Positions 36,077-44,745 are shown, numbered from the stretch's first letter. The stretch: DNA of 64,000 bases from Heliorestis acidaminivorans (GCF_008933955.1 NZ_WBXO01000007.1:62001-126000), one strand, 5' to 3'. The notes: generated from the sequence alone by a model not told the origin. Numbers and translations: made by a program.

Positions 36077-36361
36077 ATGGTTTCTTCATTCCCGCTTGTC
36101 TTGTTTCCTCTGGGGCAGGTTTACGCTACCCCTGGTGTCATGGACACTATCGAGGTTCAAGATATACAATTCGCCCTCTTGCGTCATCATAGCGGTGACT
36201 GGGGTGACATTTGCTCTGAAGATTGGGAGCTAAACAATGAATCCTTGTTGCATGCAGGAAGGTTAGTTTCTTCCTATCGAGACAGCAAAGGAAAAAAATT
36301 CTGGATTATCACCGAAGCGGATCGTTCTGCTACAACGGTGTTACTACCAGAAGAATACTAG
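36077..36361 (+). CDS. Conserved plasmid protein, unknown function
   Basis: 94 aa, SD aggagg. The pattern FPLGQVYATPGVMD ... HSGDWGDICSEDWELNNESL ... ITEADRSATTVLLPEEY is a widespread small protein of plasmids and conjugative elements with no assigned function. SD of the next gene overlaps its stop. Confidence 0.8.
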   Translation: MVSSFPLVLFPLGQVYATPGVMDTIEVQDIQFALLRHHSGDWGDICSEDWELNNESLLHAGRLVSSYRDSKGKKFWIITEADRSATTVLLPEEY

Positions 36362-36373
36362 GAGGTGCTATAG

Positions 36374-37537
36374 GTGTTAGTAAAAACCTATCGTAACTCT
36401 ATGGATGAGAAGGCCAGCATACGTGCTGGTCTTCGTATTTTATCAGTTTGTGCTCACTTGGGAATCCCAGTGAAAAAAGTAGGTAGTCAGTGGTTTATGA
36501 AGTGCCCAGTACACGGGTCCGATGGAAAAATGCAATCATGTCACTTCATGGAACACGCCCCAGCTGCCCGTGATGGTGCCGATCTGTGGCAATGTGAAAA
36601 GTGTGGAGCCAGTGGTGACGTGTTCACGTTACTGATGATGGCTCTGCAATTAAACTTTCCTCAAGCCGTAGAAAAAGCAAAAGAAATCTTAGGCATGAAG
36701 TCTGAAAGAACCATACTTTCGGTTGTAAAAACGCCGGAGGTTCGTCAAGCTCCAAAACTTGCTACAGTAGCGATGAGAGATAAAGTCTACAAAGCTTTAC
36801 TCTCACTGTTTAGCTTAGGAGATCAACAAAAAGAAAACCTGCTACGTCGAGGTTTTACAGAAGAAGAGATAGCTTCTTTTGGTTACTCACAAATGTGTTA
36901 TCAAGATGGAATTGCATTGACGAAGCAGATTGCCAAGGTAACGGGCATTTCGTCTTTCACCGGAATACCTGGTTTCTATCAGACAAAAAATGGTCAATGG
37001 GCTTGCAAAACCCACAATGCCTTGTTAATTCCGGTTCGCAATGTGAACGGAAAGATTTATGGCTTACGCTTACGGATTTCCGCAGTTAATGGTGAGCGAG
37101 TTTATGCTTGGTATACATCCTTGCGTGATAAAAATGGAAGTGCTCTTTCAGGTGGTTCTTCACCGGGTGCTTTACTTCACACTGTTAGATTTCTTCATTC
37201 AGATACACTCTGGATTACAGAAGGTGAAATAAAAGCAGATCGATCCAGTTTGGCATTAAAGCAAAACTTTGTGTCTGTTCCCGGTGTCGGCAATTGGCGT
37301 CTGATTCCTGACTTAGCAGAGCACATAAAAGCAAAGCATGTTGTGATTGCCTATGATCAAGACAGTGGAAAGACAGCGCAAGTTGTAGCAAAACACTGCA
37401 AAAATCTTGCTAATGCTTTATATCAAAAAGGCTTATCTGTCCATACTGCAATCTGGCGTAAGGAAAACGGCAAAGGGATTGATGATGTACTGAATGCGTA
37501 TGGTTCAAGTGCCATCTCTCTTAAGCCAATAGAGTAA
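36374..37537 (+). CDS. CHC2 zinc-finger/Toprim primase-like protein
   Basis: 387 aa, GTG start with SD ggagg 8 nt. N-terminal zinc finger CPVHG ... CEKCGASGD (about 38-77) as in DnaG-type primases. The C-terminal half has a Toprim-like arrangement: ITEGEIKAD, FVSVPGVGNW and VVIAYDQDSG supply the acidic residues. Probably primes replication of the element or of transferred single strands. In operon with the annealing-like and RecB-like genes. Confidence 0.82.
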   Translation: MLVKTYRNSMDEKASIRAGLRILSVCAHLGIPVKKVGSQWFMKCPVHGSDGKMQSCHFMEHAPAARDGADLWQCEKCGASGDVFTLLMMALQLNFPQAVEKAKEILGMKSERTILSVVKTPEVRQAPKLATVAMRDKVYKALLSLFSLGDQQKENLLRRGFTEEEIASFGYSQMCYQDGIALTKQIAKVTGISSFTGIPGFYQTKNGQWACKTHNALLIPVRNVNGKIYGLRLRISAVNGERVYAWYTSLRDKNGSALSGGSSPGALLHTVRFLHSDTLWITEGEIKADRSSLALKQNFVSVPGVGNWRLIPDLAEHIKAKHVVIAYDQDSGKTAQVVAKHCKNLANALYQKGLSVHTAIWRKENGKGIDDVLNAYGSSAISLKPIE

Positions 37538-37541
37538 AACA

Positions 37542-37617
37542 AAATCCTCCCACACTTGGGAGGATTTGAAATACCTTGTAGGAGGTGTAAAAGGACGACT
37601 TTTTGAGGAAGTCGTTC
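37542..37617 (+). promoter_or_regulatory. Two hairpins with SD placed before the second
   Basis: Hairpin 1 AAATCCTCCCA/TGGGAGGATTT (37542-37567). SD AGGAGGTG is at 37580-37587, 37 nt from the ATG at 37625. Between them lies stem GGACGACTT/AAGTCGTTC (37593-37617), which when folded brings the SD to about 12 nt from the ATG. Confidence 0.5.
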
Positions 37618-37624
37618 GAATAAT

Positions 37625-39043
37625 ATGAATGTTCGGGTAACTAGCTTGCTTACTTTCGAAGACTGCCCACGACGTTTCTTTGCGGAGAACATCCTTGGGT
37701 TGAAAGTACCAAGCGCAGCCGCTGATATTGGAACAGCAATCCATACTGTGGCTGAGCGTTGGTACAAAGAAGGGAAAAACTTCCCAGGTTTTAAAAAAGC
37801 TGCTGAAGATGAAATAAAAAAATTTCCTGATACTTTGAACATAGAAAACGTGATTGAGATAGCAGGTTTAGCTAAAAAGTTTATCAGCGTGTATGGCGAA
37901 GGTGGTTTTGACTACCAAGTCATTCCTGAAATACGTCTACAGATTCCTGTTGGTAGGCATACAGTATCGGGGCAGATGGATGCGCTGTTTATGCCACTTT
38001 TTCCTGGAATGCCAGCAAAAATCGTAGACCTAAAAACAGGTCGCAATCGTGCAGTAACGAAGCAATTGGCTATCTACGCTTTCTTAGTAGTCAAAAGCTT
38101 TGGAGGCATTCATGATGTTTTGACTCGCTATGAGTGGGTGCGTTTAAACGAGAAAGACGAATACCACTATAGCGAAAAACATCTCATTGAGATAGAACTT
38201 TGGATAAACCAACAGGTGAAACAAATCGATAAAGCCTTACGAAAAGGTGAAGAAGGTTTTACCTGCAATCCTGGTCATGTTTGTGCTTACTGTGGGTATG
38301 CTCAACAATGTCCAGCTACAAGTGGAGATTATAATCCCCCTGTAGAGGACAGCATAGAAGATTTGGCAGAATTACCGACAAGTCCTGAATTATTAACTTC
38401 AGAGATGGCCGAAAAATATGCTTCTCGTCTTTTAGCCTTGCAAGGCAAGGTTAAACAGATCGAAAATGTGTTGAAAATCTGGACAGAGAAGCATGGTCCT
38501 TTGGTTATTGGAGATCAGGCAATGGGTAAGTTTGAAAAAGCTTCGCAACGGCAATTCGATGTTAAAAAAGTTATTGAGCGTTGCCAAGAGCGAGGGCTAA
38601 ATCCTCTAGAGTATATTACCTTGTCCTCTACAGCGGCTAAAAAGTTAGAAAGAAAAATTGACCTTGAAGGATGCTATACCGAAAAGCCTTCCCCACCAAC
38701 ATGGTCTATAAAGAAAGTCGAAACAGTTGGGCTAGAATCTACCGTGAATACGGTGAAAGAGACAGTAGAGATTCTAGCTGAGGATGAAAAAGCTGTACCA
38801 GAACAGCCTACAGTTTCTTCGCTTGTGAAAGACTTCGGTGTTTTCTTAAAGGGTGTCGAGGCACCACAAGAAGCACTTGAGAATGTCAGAGTAGCCTATA
38901 GGTGCTCTGAATCAGGCAAATATGATGAAACTTTCTGGGATGCTCTCATGTCGGCCGTCGCTTGGCAGGGTCTTCAAAATGAAAAAGCCCAAGAGATAGC
39001 CTACATGATACAGCAGATTGAAAATGTAGCCCAAGCTGGCTAA
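37625..39043 (+). CDS. RecB/Cas4-like PD-(D/E)XK exonuclease with Fe-S cluster
   Basis: 472 aa. One cysteine near the N-terminus (Cys14, FEDCPRRFF) and three to four at about 214-229 (CNPGHVCAYCGYAQQC) are the 4Fe-4S arrangement of Cas4/AddB-type nucleases. Nuclease residues: His of GTAIHTVAERW, VSGQMDAL, IVDLKTG and the later QLAIYAF. The C-terminal 200 residues lack recognisable motifs. Likely end processing of DNA together with the annealing protein of the same operon. Confidence 0.83.
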   Translation: MNVRVTSLLTFEDCPRRFFAENILGLKVPSAAADIGTAIHTVAERWYKEGKNFPGFKKAAEDEIKKFPDTLNIENVIEIAGLAKKFISVYGEGGFDYQVIPEIRLQIPVGRHTVSGQMDALFMPLFPGMPAKIVDLKTGRNRAVTKQLAIYAFLVVKSFGGIHDVLTRYEWVRLNEKDEYHYSEKHLIEIELWINQQVKQIDKALRKGEEGFTCNPGHVCAYCGYAQQCPATSGDYNPPVEDSIEDLAELPTSPELLTSEMAEKYASRLLALQGKVKQIENVLKIWTEKHGPLVIGDQAMGKFEKASQRQFDVKKVIERCQERGLNPLEYITLSSTAAKKLERKIDLEGCYTEKPSPPTWSIKKVETVGLESTVNTVKETVEILAEDEKAVPEQPTVSSLVKDFGVFLKGVEAPQEALENVRVAYRCSESGKYDETFWDALMSAVAWQGLQNEKAQEIAYMIQQIENVAQAG

Positions 39044-39093
39044 GGTTGCACTAAAATTTTAAAGTGAAAGGGGGTGTCCCCTCCATTGTTAAA

Positions 39094-39133
39094 GTAGGAG
39101 GGGGCATACAAAGCCCCCTCCCCTGCTTTTTTA
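39094..39133 (+). terminator. G/C-rich terminator before radC
   Basis: Stem GTAGGAGGGGGC/GCCCCCTCCCCTGC followed by TTTTTT, inside the operon; radC may need read-through or its own promoter. Confidence 0.75.
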
Positions 39134-39149
39134 TGGTAGGGGAACCTAT

Positions 39150-39884
39150 ATGAAAGATAAGCAACTGACAACTCTACAAGAAGAACTGCAAGTTTTGCCT
39201 TCTTATTCAGATCCAGTAAAAAAGCTTAACCAAGAAGGCATTAAAAACCTTTCGAATCGGGAGTTAATCGCAGTGCTTCTAGATAAAAGAAACGGTGACA
39301 GAGTTAGCAGAGCTGATCAACTATTAAACAATGCTGACGGTTTAAGAAGCTTGACGCAAGCTGTGTTCTTAGAAGATCGTGGTAGATATGACGCAAGACA
39401 GGCAGAAACATATTTACCACTGCCAAAGCTAACGCCTCTTGAACTGGCTAGACTTGAAGCTACCATTGAGCTTGCATGTAGAGTAAACTCTGCGACAAGT
39501 CAAAAACGAACGCTCATTCAGAGTCCAGAAGATGTAGCCAAACTTGTGATGAATGAAATGAAGTTTCTCGACAAAGAAGTTTTCAGAGCCATTGCCTTGA
39601 ATACGAAAAATCATGTTTTAGATATAACAGACATTTCGGTGGGTTCCTTAAATGCTACAATCGTTCATCCAAGAGAGCTGTTTAAGGTGCTTATACGGAA
39701 AAGTGCTGCGGCAGTCGTTGTAGTTCATAATCATCCTAGCGGCGATCCTTCACCGTCTAAAGAAGATAGAGAAATGACGAGGCGCCTTGTTGATAGTGGA
39801 AAACTACTTGGAATCGAAGTGCTTGATCACATTGTCATTGGAGACAATAAGTATTCCAGTCTGAAAGAGCTTGGTTATATTTAA
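39150..39884 (+). CDS. radC: RadC-family JAB-domain protein
   Basis: 244 aa. UPF0758/RadC layout: helix-hairpin-helix-like N-terminus (LSNRELIAVLL), ALNTKNHVLDITDISVGSLNAT (split block), then metal motif HNHPSGDPSPSKED. Common on plasmids; proposed DNA-repair role is unproven. Last gene of the operon, followed by a strong terminator. Confidence 0.9.
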   Translation: MKDKQLTTLQEELQVLPSYSDPVKKLNQEGIKNLSNRELIAVLLDKRNGDRVSRADQLLNNADGLRSLTQAVFLEDRGRYDARQAETYLPLPKLTPLELARLEATIELACRVNSATSQKRTLIQSPEDVAKLVMNEMKFLDKEVFRAIALNTKNHVLDITDISVGSLNATIVHPRELFKVLIRKSAAAVVVVHNHPSGDPSPSKEDREMTRRLVDSGKLLGIEVLDHIVIGDNKYSSLKELGYI

Positions 39885-39960
39885 ACGGCAGAAGAGTGAC
39901 TCTTCCTTTTGAAGGGCGAATACAGCATTGATAAGACTTGTGTAGTGTTAATTTAGTCAA

Positions 39961-40012
39961 AAAAGTAGAGTCCAACCCAGTTAAGTTAAGGGGGTTGGAC
40001 TCTACTTTTTTA
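39961..40012 (+). terminator. Terminator of the annealing-protein-to-radC operon
   Basis: 18-bp stem AAAAGTAGAGTCCAACCC/GGGTTGGACTCTACTTTT with T6 tail. The remaining gap to 40307 is AT-rich without a recognised element. Confidence 0.88.
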
Positions 40013-40307
40013 TTATATAGTTGACTTCCTAGAATTGCACGAAACATATGGCTGTGTTATCATAATTAGTTTTCGTTTAATATTATGGGAATATGAACAT
40101 GAAAAATTGGGAGAATATTCAATTCGAAAATTGCAATAGTTATTTTTTTGTTTTTATGTGGAGGAAAATGGGTTAGAACATAGAAAATAGATTTATATAT
40201 ATTGACAATACTTGTTGATAGATGGTTGATAAAATGAAACGTTCCAGACTTAATACACACAGATCTACAAGAAAAAAGTAAAATAAAAACAAAAGGGGTG
40301 TTAAAAA

Positions 40308-41915
40308 ATGGAATTATATTTATTCAATAGACTTAAAAAAATATATCCAGATATGAAGATTACTAACTTAATTAAAGAACATCCATATTTATATCAGTAT
40401 ATTAATAGGTTAGCCAAAGAAAAAGAACTTACGATTACCCAAACCCTCAGTGACATGGGATTTGAATATATAACCAAAAAAAGAGGGGTTACGTCGAACT
40501 TTGACTCTATAACTGCAGTTAAGTTACTAGATGAATATGATGTTTCGCAAACAGATTTATCGGAATGGCTTGGTGTAACTAGGCAAGCCATTAACAGCAA
40601 AATTAAACGTAATGTGCAAGGTTTAAGTTGGGTATGCAATGAACTAGAATCCAGTGAAATTTATATTATAAACCAGATGGTTGAAGAACGCATTTATACG
40701 TTTAAGGAAGATAGTCTGTTAATTGCAATAAGAAACAACGGAAAAAAAGCTTGCCTAATTATAATTTTAGGTGACTCAATTAAGGTAGTTTTTGAAATAC
40801 CGGAAAATACAAACGATTTATTACTAAATAATAATTATCATATATTTTCTCCATTAGATTATGATATAAAAAATAATCTTCAATCAATTTTTTTTTTAGG
40901 AAAAAAATTAGCTAAGGCCGAAAATCAGAGAATCAGAACAAAAATATCCCAACGATGTGAAAAGCTTGGTATCTCTGCAGATGATTATTGCCAATTACAC
41001 GGCTTTGAAGGGATTGCAGATGGGAGAATGATAACAGATGAAGAAATAATTGATGTTATTGACAGAAAGTATGTGCTAAAAGATAATATAGTATTTTTTC
41101 CACATACAGAGGATGATTATTTTAACTTCGTTAACAGGGCATCAAGAGCTGGTATGACAATAGATGAATTTTTCGAATTTTACGGTTACATAAAAGTTGA
41201 TAGTCGGTTGGAAAGTAGCTATAAAAACAAAATCGAAGAATATAAATTTGAAATTAAGAAAAACGTAATTAACGATCAAAATCATGTTTTTATAAAAACA
41301 GATTCAAATTTATACAGAAAATTATATCCTTTCGCGAAAAGGCGGAATATATCTTTAGATGACTTTTTGTTAGAACTTGGCTATGTAAGAGTATATGATA
41401 AAAATGAAATAACAACTTTCGATGATTATAATAGTCGTCGTGAGATAAAGAAAACATTTGAAGAACCAAATAAAATTGAAAGAATCTTATTTGAACTACA
41501 GCATATCCAAGGTAACATGAACAGAGTCTTTAATAACATAGAACATATTCAAAGAAATAAAGAGCTAGTAAGAAAGTTAAAAGAACTTTACGATTATAGA
41601 TGTCAATTATGTGATTCGGAATTAGGAATTCCTTTAATAGAGAAACTTGATGGTACATATTATGTTGAAGTACATCATATTACTGCAATATCATCCATAA
41701 AAAATGCAATTGAAAATGAAGAATTATTAGACGAAATTAAAAATTTAGACACATATAAAAACGCAGTGGTTGTTTGTCCGTTTCATCATAAAACACTTCA
41801 TTATCATCAGGGTGGCTTTAATCGCTTAACATTAATCGAAAATGAACTTTTTTTTGTATCGAAAAAAGAGACATTACTTAAAATTAAGACAAATTATCAT
41901 TTAGAACCTTTCTAG
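40308..41915 (+). CDS. HNH endonuclease with helix-turn-helix and four short repeats
   Basis: 535 aa, AT-rich. C-terminal HNH: CQLCDSEL, VEVHHITAIS, CPFHHKTLHYH, a zinc-bearing McrA-like nuclease. About residues 75-110 (LLDEYDVSQTDLSEWLGVTR) look like an HTH. Four copies of a ~30-aa unit ending in a pattern such as ISADDYCQLHGF, MTIDEFFEFYGY, ISLDDFLLELGY and LTITQTLSDMGF occur near 45, 225, 290 and 355. Possibly a modification-dependent restriction enzyme or homing-type nuclease; preceded and followed by unrelated operons, so it looks like inserted cargo. Confidence 0.72.
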   Translation: MELYLFNRLKKIYPDMKITNLIKEHPYLYQYINRLAKEKELTITQTLSDMGFEYITKKRGVTSNFDSITAVKLLDEYDVSQTDLSEWLGVTRQAINSKIKRNVQGLSWVCNELESSEIYIINQMVEERIYTFKEDSLLIAIRNNGKKACLIIILGDSIKVVFEIPENTNDLLLNNNYHIFSPLDYDIKNNLQSIFFLGKKLAKAENQRIRTKISQRCEKLGISADDYCQLHGFEGIADGRMITDEEIIDVIDRKYVLKDNIVFFPHTEDDYFNFVNRASRAGMTIDEFFEFYGYIKVDSRLESSYKNKIEEYKFEIKKNVINDQNHVFIKTDSNLYRKLYPFAKRRNISLDDFLLELGYVRVYDKNEITTFDDYNSRREIKKTFEEPNKIERILFELQHIQGNMNRVFNNIEHIQRNKELVRKLKELYDYRCQLCDSELGIPLIEKLDGTYYVEVHHITAISSIKNAIENEELLDEIKNLDTYKNAVVVCPFHHKTLHYHQGGFNRLTLIENELFFVSKKETLLKIKTNYHLEPF

Positions 41916-42275
41916 AGAGTTTGTAGTTTAAAAGTTACATTAAAAGTGATAGTTGACCATTATGCCTAAGCTAAACCACGATAACAACAAAGAACCTCTA
42001 GGAAAAATAGTTGGAATTCTGCAAATGGTGATTAAAAAATCAATCACTTTATCAACTTGTTTTAATCTAGTCCATAATATTTAGAGTATGATAGTTTAAG
42101 ATTGATTTCACTGCAAAAAACCTCTTTGCAACCAGTTGAGAACGATATATAGTGTTAGCAACTCGTTCAAAATCCTATCATTAGTGGGTTAAAAGGCGAA
42201 AATGGACTTTTTGCAGCAGAATTAAGATTAGAAACAAAAAACACTTTGTATTTTTACAATGATAGACTTAACATA
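41916..42275 (+). other. AT-rich gene-free stretch
   Basis: No convincing ORF, repeat or RNA signal seen between the HNH gene and the terminator at 42276. Confidence 0.5.
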
Positions 42276-42320
42276 AACAAAATAGCTAGAACTTCACAAG
42301 GAAGTCCTAGCTATTTTGTT
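42276..42320. terminator. Bidirectional terminator
   Basis: Stem AACAAAATAGCTAG...CTAGCTATTTTGTT with one mismatch, T-runs on both strands; serves the minus-strand LexA-like gene. Confidence 0.8.
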
Positions 42321-42334
42321 CTACATTTTAATTC

Positions 42335-42541
42335 CTATTTGTCGGGGATGAGCTGGAAGGTGATCTTGCTTATATAACCCTTCTTCTCAAGACGCTCCAG
42401 ATAATAATGAACCGTGGAACTACTTGGCCAGCCCATTTTCTCTCCAATCTCTCTAATACGTGGTGAATAACCTTTTACCTGTATGTACTCTTTAAGCATC
42501 ACGTGCAAGTCTTGTTCTCTTCGAGTTAAATGCATGGTCAT
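42335..42541 (-). CDS. LexA-type winged-helix protein without protease domain
   Basis: 68 aa from ATG 42541 (SD gaggtg 6 nt). LTRREQDLHVMLKEYIQVKG, SPRIREIGEKMGWPSSSTVHY and LERLEKKGYI reproduce the DNA-binding domain of LexA; the S24 peptidase part is absent. It could be a stand-alone repressor at SOS-like boxes. Divergent from the SSB operon. Confidence 0.75.
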   Translation of the reverse strand: MTMHLTRREQDLHVMLKEYIQVKGYSPRIREIGEKMGWPSSSTVHYYLERLEKKGYISKITFQLIPDK

Positions 42542-42700
42542 GCTGAACACCTCGCTTTCGAACTATTTTTCTTGCTTCAACAATACATTCAGAAACAAGT
42601 GTTTCCGGAAAACTTATTCTAATAAAGTAACAGTGCTAAATAGAAGTTTATATTTGACCTCAGATTAGTAATAAAAAGGGATTGTGCTTAGATTGCTTCT

Positions 42701-42728
42701 TTGAATAAGTTAGAAGGCATGTTACAAT
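42701..42728 (+). promoter_or_regulatory. Promoter of structured RNA copy B
   Basis: TTGAAT, 16 bp, TACAAT; predicted start about 42735. Confidence 0.65.
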
Positions 42729-42734
42729 AAACTT

Positions 42735-43015
42735 GTATCTTATTTTTTTAAGTTCTTACCTTTAGTAAGAGCGAACTGCAAAGGGACTGCTTTAAGTAAG
42801 TTGATTCCAGATGCAGATGCTCCAGGTAGAAATGGTTTGCATGTATTTATGCAGATTTCTGGAGTACCCAACGTGAGGGTGCCATCGCGTATTGATTAGC
42901 TCATGTGCTTACGCATGAGAAAAAGGTAGTGGATCTATTTCCACATGCCCAATTTTTGAAACAAAAAGCCATTGGATTGGTGTGCCCAAAAACACACCGA
43001 CAATGGCTTTTTTTG
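42735..43015 (+). ncRNA. Structured RNA element, copy B (unassigned family)
   Basis: Second copy of the element at 34626. Identical blocks at 42770-42787 (AGCGAACTGCAAAGGGAC) and 42870-42896. Stems changed on both sides: TCTTAC/GTAAGA, CTCCAG/CTGGAG with inner TGCAT/ATGCA, CTCATG/CATGAG, GTGG/CCAC, and terminator GCCATTG/CAATGGC with GGTGTG/CACACC and T7. The shared terminal loop reads CCCAAAAA. It heads the SSB-MoxR-VWA operon. Confidence 0.8.
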
Positions 43016-43024
43016 TTTTAAAAC

Positions 43025-43046
43025 GAATCTTCATTTTTGAAGATTC
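43025..43046 (+). promoter_or_regulatory. Hairpin in ssb leader
   Basis: GAATCTTCA/TGAAGATTC with TTTT loop, between RNA B's terminator and the ssb SD (aaagggg); possible mRNA 5' stabiliser or processing site. Confidence 0.4.
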
Positions 43047-43070
43047 ACGAAAAGAAAGGGGTATTATCAA

Positions 43071-43559
43071 ATGCTGAATCGTGTAATCCTCATTGGCCGG
43101 CTTGGGCAAGATCCTGAGCTTAAGCAGGCACAAAGTGGCACGCAAGTATGTAGCTTTAGCGTTGCCGTCGACCGCCCTCAAGGGCAAGCTCAAAAACAAG
43201 CAGGTACTGAAAAAGTAACCGACTGGATTAGCATTGTCGCTTTTGGCAGTCAGGCTCAAGTTTGTAAACAGTACCTAGCAAAAGGTCGCTTGGTCGCCAT
43301 TGAAGGTCGTCTACAAATCGACACATGGCAAGATCAACAGTCTGGGCAAAAACGTTCTGCTCCTAGAGTCGTCGCTGAAAATGTTCGTTTCTTAGAGCGT
43401 TCTGAAGCTGGTCAAGGGCATCAAAGTCAGCCTTCGTATCAGCAAGCGCCACAAGGACAGAGCTATCAGCAAGGACGACCAGCGCAACAACGTCAGCAAA
43501 GCTATGCTTATGGTCAAGAAATCAGCTATCCAGGTGATGATAAAGATCTGCCTTTTTAG
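43071..43559 (+). CDS. ssb: Single-stranded DNA-binding protein
   Basis: 162 aa. OB fold (MLNRVILIGRLGQDPEL, then TDWISIVAFGSQAQ, KGRLVAIEGRLQ), Gln-rich linker and acidic tip DDKDLPF that recruits partner enzymes. A plasmid-type SSB, likely coating transferred or replicating single strands. First gene behind RNA B; a terminator follows it. Confidence 0.95.
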   Translation: MLNRVILIGRLGQDPELKQAQSGTQVCSFSVAVDRPQGQAQKQAGTEKVTDWISIVAFGSQAQVCKQYLAKGRLVAIEGRLQIDTWQDQQSGQKRSAPRVVAENVRFLERSEAGQGHQSQPSYQQAPQGQSYQQGRPAQQRQQSYAYGQEISYPGDDKDLPF

Positions 43560-43598
43560 CGAAAAGAAGAATCGTTAAAACATACCCTTTATAGGGAA

Positions 43599-43650
43599 AA
43601 AGCCAGTCATCTGTTATTCGGCAAAACCGATCAGAAGACTGGCTTTTTTG
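43599..43650 (+). terminator. Terminator after ssb
   Basis: AAGCCAGTC...GACTGGCTT stem with TTTTTT tail. Confidence 0.82.
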
Positions 43651-43659
43651 CTTAAAAAC

Positions 43660-43751
43660 AACCCTTGTCGTCGGGGCTAAGAAAGGCGATCACTGAAGTG
43701 TACGATAGATCACTGCGGTGATCGTCGAGCTTTCAGTGCTAGGAGGTTATC
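43660..43751 (+). promoter_or_regulatory. Riboswitch-like leader, copy 1
   Basis: Homologous to 47661-47747. Shared: AACCCYTGTYGTCGGGRCTA, then AGGC, a variable hairpin (GATCAC/GTGATC here), CGAGYTTYRGTGC and the SD AGGAGG. The 5' CCCTTG can pair with the SD region CTAGGAGG (with wobbles and a bulged A), so it may gate translation of the DUF6744-like gene. Confidence 0.65.
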
Positions 43752-44693
43752 ATGTCAAAAATAGAAAACCTAGCTGCTGTTGGGAAGGGTGAAGCTACGA
43801 ATCGCCTTGGTGACTTAATCGCCTTTGCCGTGTCAGAACAAGCAGCCTTAAAGCGGTTAGAACTGAGGAAATTGCTCATTACATCTGGCGTTTCAGAAGA
43901 CTTTATGCCGCGTCAAAGGAGTGCAGCCGATGCCTTTCGTTGTGCTACCACAGAGCTTGAAAGAATCGGACAATCTTTAACGGCTGAACAAAACAAAAAA
44001 GATAACGATGAACATCTTAACATTCTTGTTCGTGATGTAGTAGCGGACAAAGATCAAATCATCCGTTCACTTGTGGTGGAGAAAGTTGATAAAAAGCAAG
44101 GTGAGTTACGGTACAAACCTGGGGAAGCCGTCTTGAAGTTTTCGAGAGAAGATGAGGATTTTGTAGCTCATTCTACTTCATCAGAAGCGGCTGTCGTTCA
44201 GGTGATAGGAGAAGCAAGAAAACGCTTTGAGTATTACCTAACTTACGTTACTGCCCGTAATTTGCGTGAACTTGTAAATCAAGTCCTAAAAAGTGTTAAT
44301 GCTGTTCAAATCAGGCCAGGACTATACTTTGTACCTGAAGCGCATGAACAAACGACACAGGGATTGAAAAAATTAATCAGCGCATTGGATGAATCGAAAG
44401 CACAAATCATTCCTGTCGTTGATATGGAAGATTCTCGTGACATGATCCGAGATGGGTTGCGAGAACGTTTAGAGCAAGCATTACGGGAAATGGCGAAAGG
44501 ATTGAAAAATCCTGATATTTCAAAAGGTGAGCTTAATAAGCTCTTAAAGTCTGCCAAAGAGAACATAAAGAGCTTTAAGGAGTACGAAATCCTTCTTTCC
44601 GGTGAAATGGAAGGTTTGCAAACATACTTGTCTAGCTTAAAAGTTCAGACACAGCAGTTAGCTGAAAAAGCGGCCATAGAGGGTGCAGCTTAA
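43752..44693 (+). CDS. DUF6744-like protein
   Basis: 313 aa, mostly alpha/beta N-terminus with helical C-terminal half (SKGELNKLLKSAKENIKSF). It precedes a MoxR ATPase and a VWA protein, an arrangement I recall from Firmicutes plasmids and phages, where the first gene is DUF6744. No catalytic motif visible. SD aggagg lies within the riboswitch-like leader. Confidence 0.6.
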   Translation: MSKIENLAAVGKGEATNRLGDLIAFAVSEQAALKRLELRKLLITSGVSEDFMPRQRSAADAFRCATTELERIGQSLTAEQNKKDNDEHLNILVRDVVADKDQIIRSLVVEKVDKKQGELRYKPGEAVLKFSREDEDFVAHSTSSEAAVVQVIGEARKRFEYYLTYVTARNLRELVNQVLKSVNAVQIRPGLYFVPEAHEQTTQGLKKLISALDESKAQIIPVVDMEDSRDMIRDGLRERLEQALREMAKGLKNPDISKGELNKLLKSAKENIKSFKEYEILLSGEMEGLQTYLSSLKVQTQQLAEKAAIEGAA

Positions 44694-44695
44694 GT

Positions 44696-44745
44696 CATCA
44701 AACAAAAGGGGAGGTGAAGCCTCGCATTTTGTTTGATGCGAGGCT
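44696..44745 (+). promoter_or_regulatory. Two mutually exclusive hairpins around the MoxR SD
   Basis: Stem 1: CATCAAACAAAA (44696-44707) with TTTTGTTTGATG (44727-44738), perfect 12 bp, enclosing SD GGGGAGGTG (44708-44716). Stem 2: AGCCTCGCAT (44718-44727) with ATGCGAGGCT (44736-44745), perfect 10 bp. They share bases, so only one can form. With stem 2 folded, the SD is 5 nt from ATG 44750. Confidence 0.7.
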
